A stretch of 64,000 nucleotides of DNA from Candidatus Pelagibacter sp. (GTDB lineage Bacteria; Pseudomonadota; Alphaproteobacteria; Pelagibacterales; Pelagibacteraceae): positions 30,147 through 94,146 of the forward strand of contig JAOJAE010000003.1 in assembly GCA_028227525.1 (NCBI GenBank). The letters are read 5' to 3'. The notes below the pieces were generated by a model. That model saw nothing but the letters and a program-made list of their open reading frames with translations, was not told the origin of the DNA and searched no databases. Position numbers and translations under genes: made by a program. Positions within the stretch are counted from its first letter, which is position 1; each line of letters opens with the position of its first letter. Below, piece by piece: positions 58,100 to 64,000 of the stretch.

Positions 58100-58441
58100 A
58101 TGAAAGAACAAATTACCTTTGATGACTTTGATAAAGTTGATATTCGTGTTGGAACAGTTATTTCAGTTAGGAAAAATGAGAAAGCAAGGAAACCATCTTT
58201 AGTTGTTGAGGTTGATTTTGGACAAGAAATAGGAATTAAGCAATCATCGGCTCAAATTACTCATTACTATAATGAGGAAAATCTTAAGGGAAAACAAGTT
58301 ATTGGAGTATGTAATTTTGCTGAAAAAAATATTGCGGGCGTAGTATCACAAGTACTTATATTGGGATCGATTGATAAAGAAGGTAAAGTAATTTTAGTCC
58401 ATCCATCACAAAAATCTGAGAATGGTTTACCGATTGCTTAA
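58100..58441 (+). CDS. csaA: CsaA-type tRNA-binding/chaperone protein
   Basis: The 113-residue protein is a single OB-fold tRNA_bind domain with FDDFDKVDIRVGTVISVRKN at the start and KGKQVIGVCNFAEKNIAG in the middle, the full CsaA length. CsaA is described as an export-related chaperone in Bacillus and binds tRNA in structural work. It is four bases upstream of the LysE-family gene, and divergent from the ArgE-like gene by 27 bases. Confidence 0.9.
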   Translation: MKEQITFDDFDKVDIRVGTVISVRKNEKARKPSLVVEVDFGQEIGIKQSSAQITHYYNEENLKGKQVIGVCNFAEKNIAGVVSQVLILGSIDKEGKVILVHPSQKSENGLPIA

Positions 58442-58444
58442 TAA

Positions 58445-59038
58445 ATGCATCCAGAAATTTTATCTATAACATTATTTGGAATTGTAGCTGCATTCACACC
58501 AGGACCAAATAATTTTGTTGCATTTTATTCTGGTTTCAATTTTGGAATAAAAAGAACACTACCACATATATTTGGTGTTACCTTTGGTTTTCCTTTTTTA
58601 TTACTTTGTGTAGCTTTAGGATTAATTAATATCTTTAAACTTTATCCATTAATTCAAATTATATTAAAATATTTGGGAACAATTTTTTTAATATATTTAG
58701 CATATAAAATTTCATTTTCAGGATCAGAAAATCAAGAAAGTAAAAATAAAAATCCTGTAAAATTTATAGAGACATTTATTTTTCAATTTTTAAACCCTAA
58801 AGCTGTAATTGCCTCAATAATTGTAGTCTCCACATACATAACTCCAGGAGAAAATTTTATAAATTACACGACTCAAATTATTATCTTAGCTTTCCTAGTT
58901 TCTGTCACTAGCATTACACTTTGGACCTTTTTAGGCAAATTTCTTAGGAAATTTGCGACAAATGATAAATTTATTAATTATTTTAATTATGCTATGTCAC
59001 TGCTTCTCTTATTAAGCATAATAACTTTTTATTTATAA
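58445..59038 (+). CDS. LysE/RhtB-family exporter
   Basis: The 197-residue protein has about six hydrophobic spans and the LysE opening LFGIVAAFTPGPNNFVAFYSGFNFG followed by GVTFGFPFLLL. Family members export amino acids. It lies between csaA and acnA with gaps of three and one bases, so the three genes are probably one transcription unit. Its substrate cannot be read. Confidence 0.87.
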   Translation: MHPEILSITLFGIVAAFTPGPNNFVAFYSGFNFGIKRTLPHIFGVTFGFPFLLLCVALGLINIFKLYPLIQIILKYLGTIFLIYLAYKISFSGSENQESKNKNPVKFIETFIFQFLNPKAVIASIIVVSTYITPGENFINYTTQIIILAFLVSVTSITLWTFLGKFLRKFATNDKFINYFNYAMSLLLLLSIITFYL

Positions 59039-59039
59039 T

Positions 59040-61709
59040 ATGACGCCAGGAAAAAAAAATTCTTATAACTCTCTCAAAATAATTTCAATCGATAATAAAG
59101 AATATAAATACTATTCTTTAAAAGAAGCAGAAAAAAATGGTTTAGAAGGCATTTCTAATCTTCCAAAATCACTCAAAGTTCTTTTGGAAAATCTTTTAAG
59201 ATACGAAGATGATCTTTCAGTTAATAAAAATCAAATCGACTCTATTAAAGAATGGTTAAAGTCTAAAAAATCAAATACAGAAATTGCATATAGACCAGCA
59301 AGAGTTTTACTTCAAGATTATACAGGTATTCCAGCGGTAGCAGATTTAGCTGCTATGAGAGAAGCTGTAAAAGATAAAAATAAAGATCCAAATACTATCA
59401 ACCCATTGTCAGCTGTAGATCTTGTAATTGATCACTCGGTTCAAGTTGATCAATCAGCAAAATCAGATTCATTTGAAAAAAATGTTGATATAGAATTTGA
59501 AAGAAACGGAGAAAGATATTCTTTTTTAAAATGGGGACAACAAGCTTTTAATAATTTTAGAATAGTTCCACCAGGAACTGGAATTTGTCATCAAGTAAAT
59601 TTAGAGTATTTATCAAAAGTAGTTTGGTCAGAAGAATTTGAAGGAAATAAATATTTATTTCCAGATACTTTGGTAGGTACAGATAGTCATACCACAATGG
59701 TGAATGGATTATCAGTATTAGGTTGGGGTGTTGGAGGAATTGAAGCTGAAGCAGGAATGCTAGGTCAACCTATTTCAATGTTAATTCCTGAAGTAATAGG
59801 TTTTGAAGTTAAAAATAAAATGCCTGAAGGAACAACAGCAACAGATTTAGTTTTAACTGTAGTTAAAATGTTAAGAGATAAAGGTGTAGTTGGAAAATTT
59901 GTTGAATTTTATGGTGAGGGTCTAAAAAATTTAACTCTTGCTGATAGGGCAACTATTGCAAACATGGCTCCTGAATATGGTGCGACATGTGGATTTTTTC
60001 CAATTGATGATGAAACATTAAAATATTTAAAATTTTCTGGGAGAGATCAACATACAGTAGATATTGTTGAGCAGTATGCAAAAGAACAAGGTTTGTGGGC
60101 AAGTGATAATATAGAATTTACAGATACTATTTCACTAGATATGTCTACGGTCGTGCCAACAATTTCTGGACCTAAAAGACCACAGGATAAAGTTCTACTT
60201 ACAGATGCACCTGTTTCGTTTAAAAAAGTTTTAGAAGATGCAACAAATAAAAAAAATCATTCCATTTCAAAAGTATCAAATACTGAATATGAAATTAAAG
60301 ATGGTTCAATTTTAATTGCAGCAATTACTTCTTGTACAAACACTTCAAATCCAAATGTTTTAATTGGAGCTGGGTTGCTTGCAAAAAAAGCTGTTGAATT
60401 AGGATTAGAAGTTAAACCATGGGTTAAAACCTCTTTAGCACCAGGCTCACAAGTTGTTACTGATTACTTAGCAAAAGCGGGCTTAAATACCTATCTCGAT
60501 AAGCTTGGATTTAATTTAGTAGGCTATGGTTGTACTACATGTATTGGAAATTCTGGTCCATTGCCTGAAAATATAGTTGAAGCTATTCAAAAAGAAAATA
60601 TTTATGCAGTCTCTGTTTTATCTGGGAATAGAAACTTTGAGGGAAGAATTTCTCCTCATATAAAAGCAAATTATTTAGCATCTCCTCCATTAGTTGTTGC
60701 TTATGCATTAGCTGGTCACATGGAAGTAGATTTATATAAAGATGCTCTTGGTAAAGATAAAGATGGAAATGAAATTTATTTAAAAGATATTTGGCCATCA
60801 AATAAAGAAATTGAAGATACTCTGAAGCAATCTTTAAATGCTGAAATGTTTATTAAAAGATATTCAAATGTTTCAGAGGGACCAAGTCAATGGCAAAAAA
60901 TTAAAACAGAAGAAAGTAGTATTTACAATTGGGATGAAGGATCAACTTATGTAAAAAAACCTCCTTTCTTCGATAATTTATCAGATGAACCAGAGGGATT
61001 TAAAGAAATTAAAGATGCAAGACCTTTATTAATTTTAGGGGATATGGTTACAACTGATCATATTTCACCAGCAGGAAATATCCAAAAAGAAAGTCCAACT
61101 GGTGAATATTTTATGCAACATCAAATTCTGCCAAAAGATTATAACTCTTATGGATCAAGAAGAGGAAATCATGAGGTAATGATGAGAGGAACATTTGCAA
61201 ATATTAGAATTAGAAATGAAATGGCACCTGGAACCGAAGGTGGCTTTACAAAAATTTATCCAGAAGAAAAAGTAATGCCTGTTTATGATGCCGTTGTTGA
61301 GTATAAAAAAAGAGGAACTGATTTAGTAGTTATTGGAGGTAAAGAATATGGCACAGGTTCTTCAAGAGACTGGGCTGCGAAAGGAACAAAATTATTAGGT
61401 GTTAAGGCCGTTATTGCTGAAAGTTTTGAGCGTATTCATAGATCAAATTTAATAGGGATGGGAATTTTACCATTACAATTTACAAACGATGTAAATAGAA
61501 AAAACTTAAATCTTATTGGTTCAGAATTAATAAGTGTTTTAGATGTTGAAAAAGGAATTAATCCATCAGATGAAGTGACTCTAGAGATCAAATACGCCTC
61601 AGGAGATATCAAAAAAGTTAAAACTTTATGCAGAATTGATACTAAAAATGAATTAGAATACTATAAAAATGGAGGCATACTCCAATACGTTTTAAGGAAT
61701 ATGATTTAG
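59040..61709 (+). CDS. acnA: Aconitate hydratase A
   Basis: The 889-residue enzyme has the [4Fe-4S] cysteines in ITSCTNTSNP and GYGCTTCIGNSGP, the AcnA-type LLQDYTGIPAVADLAAMR near the N-terminus and the swivel domain motifs GDMVTTDHISPAGNI and TGSSRDWAAKGTKLLG. It interconverts citrate and isocitrate in the TCA cycle. The length is that of bacterial AcnA. Two bases separate it from the YfgM-like gene, so this TCA gene may share a transcript with envelope genes. Confidence 0.97.
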   Translation: MTPGKKNSYNSLKIISIDNKEYKYYSLKEAEKNGLEGISNLPKSLKVLLENLLRYEDDLSVNKNQIDSIKEWLKSKKSNTEIAYRPARVLLQDYTGIPAVADLAAMREAVKDKNKDPNTINPLSAVDLVIDHSVQVDQSAKSDSFEKNVDIEFERNGERYSFLKWGQQAFNNFRIVPPGTGICHQVNLEYLSKVVWSEEFEGNKYLFPDTLVGTDSHTTMVNGLSVLGWGVGGIEAEAGMLGQPISMLIPEVIGFEVKNKMPEGTTATDLVLTVVKMLRDKGVVGKFVEFYGEGLKNLTLADRATIANMAPEYGATCGFFPIDDETLKYLKFSGRDQHTVDIVEQYAKEQGLWASDNIEFTDTISLDMSTVVPTISGPKRPQDKVLLTDAPVSFKKVLEDATNKKNHSISKVSNTEYEIKDGSILIAAITSCTNTSNPNVLIGAGLLAKKAVELGLEVKPWVKTSLAPGSQVVTDYLAKAGLNTYLDKLGFNLVGYGCTTCIGNSGPLPENIVEAIQKENIYAVSVLSGNRNFEGRISPHIKANYLASPPLVVAYALAGHMEVDLYKDALGKDKDGNEIYLKDIWPSNKEIEDTLKQSLNAEMFIKRYSNVSEGPSQWQKIKTEESSIYNWDEGSTYVKKPPFFDNLSDEPEGFKEIKDARPLLILGDMVTTDHISPAGNIQKESPTGEYFMQHQILPKDYNSYGSRRGNHEVMMRGTFANIRIRNEMAPGTEGGFTKIYPEEKVMPVYDAVVEYKKRGTDLVVIGGKEYGTGSSRDWAAKGTKLLGVKAVIAESFERIHRSNLIGMGILPLQFTNDVNRKNLNLIGSELISVLDVEKGINPSDEVTLEIKYASGDIKKVKTLCRIDTKNELEYYKNGGILQYVLRNMI

Positions 61710-61711
61710 TT

Positions 61712-62356
61712 ATGGAAGAAGACATTTCAATTATTAACAGCAATACAAGAAATGAAAGAGTAAGAAATTTTTTTATCAACAATAAAAATAAGATTATTTC
61801 TACAATAGTAGTTTTGATAATTGTTTTAGTAGGTGCATACAGCTTTGACAGCTATAAAACAAATAAGAAAAAAGAAATTTCTAATAAATTTAATTCTACC
61901 ACTTTAGCTTATTCAGAAAATACAAAAGATTTAACAGTACAAAAATTAGTTGAAATTATTAATGAGCAAGACCGAACTTATTCTCCTTTGTCTCTATATT
62001 TTATTATTGATAATAAATTAATTTCAAATCAAAGTGAGATTAATAGTTATTTTGATGTTTTAATTGAAAAAACATCTCTAGATAAAGAAATAAAAAACCT
62101 GGTTATTTATAAAAAAGCTTTGTTTAATGCTGATGAAGCTCAGGAAAATGATTTATTAAATATTTTAAATCCATTGATTAATTCTGAAAGTGTATGGAAA
62201 TCCCATGCTTTATATTTAATGGCAGAATATTTCTATTCACGGGATCAAAAACAAAAATCAAAAGAATTTTTCAATCAAATTGCTAATTTAGAAGATGCTA
62301 ATTCAGATATAAAGCTTGAAGCACAAAAAAGATTGAATAGAGATTTGAGTGATTAG
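61712..62356 (+). CDS. YfgM-like membrane-anchored TPR-type protein
   Basis: The 214-residue protein has one hydrophobic span (KIISTIVVLIIVLVGAYSF, about residues 27-45) after a short cytoplasmic N-terminus. The C-terminal helical part has TPR-like segments such as WKSHALYLMAEYFYSRDQKQKS. The YfgM/TPR_21 family is encoded next to bamB in many proteobacteria, as here. YfgM assists secretion and periplasmic chaperone networks. The overlap with bamB is eight bases. Confidence 0.75.
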   Translation: MEEDISIINSNTRNERVRNFFINNKNKIISTIVVLIIVLVGAYSFDSYKTNKKKEISNKFNSTTLAYSENTKDLTVQKLVEIINEQDRTYSPLSLYFIIDNKLISNQSEINSYFDVLIEKTSLDKEIKNLVIYKKALFNADEAQENDLLNILNPLINSESVWKSHALYLMAEYFYSRDQKQKSKEFFNQIANLEDANSDIKLEAQKRLNRDLSD

Positions 62357-63647
62357 ACTAACTTTTTTACTTTTTATTTTATTTTTTTTATCCAATTGTT
62401 CTATTAGTGAAAATTCACGTATTTGGAGAGATAAAGAAGAAAAAGTAGAAAACCAAAAAAATATTAAAAAGCTATTTTCTAATGAAAAAAAGATTATCAC
62501 AGAATTTAATCCTGAATTAAAGTTAGATTTATCAAAAATTTCATTTAATGAGTTTATTATAGATAATCAAAATAATTTTGGTGCACAAAATTATGAGGGT
62601 CTAAAACAAAAAATTAGTTCTTATAAATTTTCTAAAATAGAAGACATTAATCAATTAAACTATAAACCAATTTTTTTAGACGATGGTCTTATATTTTTTG
62701 ATAAAAAAGGAAACATTACTAGATATGATTTAAATAATAAAATTGTTTGGAAAGTAAACCATTACTCAAAATCTGAAAGAAAACTAAGTCCTAAACTTTA
62801 TTTTGTAAAAGACGATCAAAACTTATTAATTGCAGATAGTATTGCAAAATATTATTCAATTAATATCAGAGATGGTGAATTAAATTGGTCAAATAATGGA
62901 AGTTATTCTTTTAATTCAGAAATAAAGAAAACCGATAACAAATTTTTTGCAATTGATTATAAAAATACTTTAAGATCTTTTGATATAAATGATGGAACTG
63001 AATTATGGAATTTTCAAACAGAGGATTCTTTTGCTATGTCAGGTTCAAAAAATTCTCTTATTATTGTTGGTAATTTAGTCATTTTTAATAATTCTATTGG
63101 AGATATTACAGCAGTGGATGTTGAAACAGGGCTGATCACTTGGCAGCTTCCAACACAAAGTAGCAATATAATCAATGAGTCTTATAATTTTAAAAGCTCA
63201 AAACTAGTTTCAGATGGAAAATCAATTTTTTTTTCAAATAATAAAGAAGAATTTTATTCAATTGATATAAAAACTGGAGTTACAAATTGGATCAATGATA
63301 TTAATTCTATTTTAACACCTTTGGTTATTGGAAACATAATTTTTACCGTATCTGAAAAAGGTTATTTATATGTAATAGAAAAAAATAATGGAAATATCAT
63401 TAGAATAACTGATCTTTATAAAAACTATAAAGAAAAAAAGAGAATAAATATAAAACAAATTGGGTTTGCTATAGGTAAAACCAATTTATATTTAACAAAT
63501 AATGATGGAAAATTGATAATAGTAGATTTAATAACTGGCAATCCAACTGATACCATTAAAGTTTCTAATAATTTTTTGTCTGAACCATTTATTTTCAATA
63601 AAAATTTATTTGTTATAAGAAATGGTTCTATTGTTAAGTATAATTAA
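62349..63647 (+). CDS. bamB: BamB-like beta-propeller lipoprotein
   Basis: From a GTG start the 432-residue protein has a lipoprotein signal ending in the lipobox LSNC (Cys at about residue 17), then a long linker and PQQ-type repeats. The repeats show the usual W/G pattern, for example NIRDGELNWSNNG, DINDGTELWNFQ, DVETGLITWQLP and DIKTGVTNWIND. BamB is an accessory of the outer-membrane protein assembly machine. Its gene overlaps the YfgM-like gene by eight bases. The repeat spacing gives about seven or eight blades. Confidence 0.85.
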   Translation: MIRLTFLLFILFFLSNCSISENSRIWRDKEEKVENQKNIKKLFSNEKKIITEFNPELKLDLSKISFNEFIIDNQNNFGAQNYEGLKQKISSYKFSKIEDINQLNYKPIFLDDGLIFFDKKGNITRYDLNNKIVWKVNHYSKSERKLSPKLYFVKDDQNLLIADSIAKYYSINIRDGELNWSNNGSYSFNSEIKKTDNKFFAIDYKNTLRSFDINDGTELWNFQTEDSFAMSGSKNSLIIVGNLVIFNNSIGDITAVDVETGLITWQLPTQSSNIINESYNFKSSKLVSDGKSIFFSNNKEEFYSIDIKTGVTNWINDINSILTPLVIGNIIFTVSEKGYLYVIEKNNGNIIRITDLYKNYKEKKRINIKQIGFAIGKTNLYLTNNDGKLIIVDLITGNPTDTIKVSNNFLSEPFIFNKNLFVIRNGSIVKYN

Positions 63648-63649
63648 AC

Positions 63650-64000
63650 ATGTTCTTAAAGTTTCTAGATAAGATCGGACGAAAAAAAGTTGTTTTAGAT
63701 AGAGGCCCCTCTCATCCAAGATATGATGAGGCTAAACCATGGATGAACAGATACTATGTTTTGTTTAGATATAGACCTAAATGGTTTCCATTTAATATAT
63801 TAATTCATGAGATGTTAGCAGATGATCATGGAGAAGGTGTTCATAATCATTTATGTCCTTATATAACTATAATTTTACGTGGTGGATATTGGGAAACTAC
63901 TAAAAAAGGAAAGTTTTGGAGAAGACCAGGCTATATTGGATTTCGCTCTGCAAATGCCCATCATAGAGTAGATTTAAAAGAAGGTACAAAGCCAATGACA
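63650..64000 (+). CDS. Cupin-domain protein, 3' end cut by window
   Basis: An ATG two bases after the bamB stop opens a frame to the window end (117 codons). The core reads DDHGEGVHNHLCPYITIILRGG and then GYIGFRSANAHHRVDL. This fits a cupin with a GxHxHxxxx metal motif and a late His. Substrate unknown. Der (EngA) usually follows bamB in other proteobacteria, but no GTPase is seen in the visible part. Confidence 0.7.
   Translation, partial: MFLKFLDKIGRKKVVLDRGPSHPRYDEAKPWMNRYYVLFRYRPKWFPFNILIHEMLADDHGEGVHNHLCPYITIILRGGYWETTKKGKFWRRPGYIGFRSANAHHRVDLKEGTKPMT

Noticed and set aside
1..64000. tRNA, rRNA, CRISPR arrays, insertion sequences, prophage or attachment sites
   Set aside because: No spacer is long enough for rRNA or arrays, no cloverleaf-like sequence or transposase/integrase gene was seen, and no long direct repeats flank any block.

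Overview
The window is A+T-rich, almost fully coding and nearly free of repeats. No stretch over 300 bases lacks a gene, and I see no rRNA, tRNA, CRISPR array or insertion sequence. The dense uptake systems, many four-base gene overlaps and catabolism of small nitrogenous and methylated compounds fit a streamlined marine alphaproteobacterium of the SAR11/Pelagibacterales type. That assignment is inference from style and content; no marker gene was tested.

Layout. (1) 1-11.9 kb: two LivFGHM-type ABC transporters flank azlCD, a clear glutarate 2-hydroxylase gene (glaH) and a ProC-like reductase gene. A 22-codon membrane mini-ORF, a TauE-like exporter and a convergent LivK-like binding protein follow. 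(2) 11.9-19.2 kb: a seven-gene minus-strand operon (luciferase-like monooxygenase, ThDP enzyme, methyltransferase, AA_synth protein, hydrolase, aldehyde dehydrogenase, DMT exporter) of unassigned pathway. It is preceded by an unusually CpG-rich leader that may fold. (3) 19.2-33.6 kb: a methylated-amine island. A ProXWV transporter, a gamma-butyrobetaine hydroxylase-like enzyme, L-carnitine dehydrogenase, a BKACE-family cleavage enzyme and a betainyl-CoA thioesterase-like protein give a readable route from gamma-butyrobetaine through carnitine to glycine betaine. The same block has a choline-dehydrogenase-like GMC enzyme and a PhnZ/TmpB-like HD diiron oxygenase beside a TauD-family dioxygenase, suggesting oxidative organophosphonate cleavage.

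(4) 33.7-40.3 kb: a Ugp-type transporter with two tandem UgpE-like permeases, the phosphodiesterase UgpQ and a 2H phosphoesterase. (5) 40.3-49.6 kb: aldehyde dehydrogenase and hydroxyisobutyrate-dehydrogenase-like genes, an EutA/DoeA ectoine-hydrolysis-like pair and a PotADBC transporter with a well-formed promoter/operator region. (6) 49.6-64 kb: thiolase and bifunctional beta-oxidation protein, cyclophilin, secreted metallopeptidase, agmatinase-family ureohydrolase, another aldehyde dehydrogenase, ArgE-like deacylase, CsaA, LysE exporter, aconitase, YfgM-like protein, BamB-like lipoprotein and a cupin cut by the window end.

Taken together the genes look like a scavenging unit. Binding-protein transporters bring in amino acids, quaternary amines, glycerol phosphodiesters and polyamine-like solutes. 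Oxygenases, dehydrogenases and hydrolases then convert them to glycine betaine, acetyl-CoA, glycerol 3-phosphate and TCA-cycle intermediates. In three of the four transporters with a binding-protein gene here, a hairpin separates that gene from its permease genes, probably to raise binding-protein expression.
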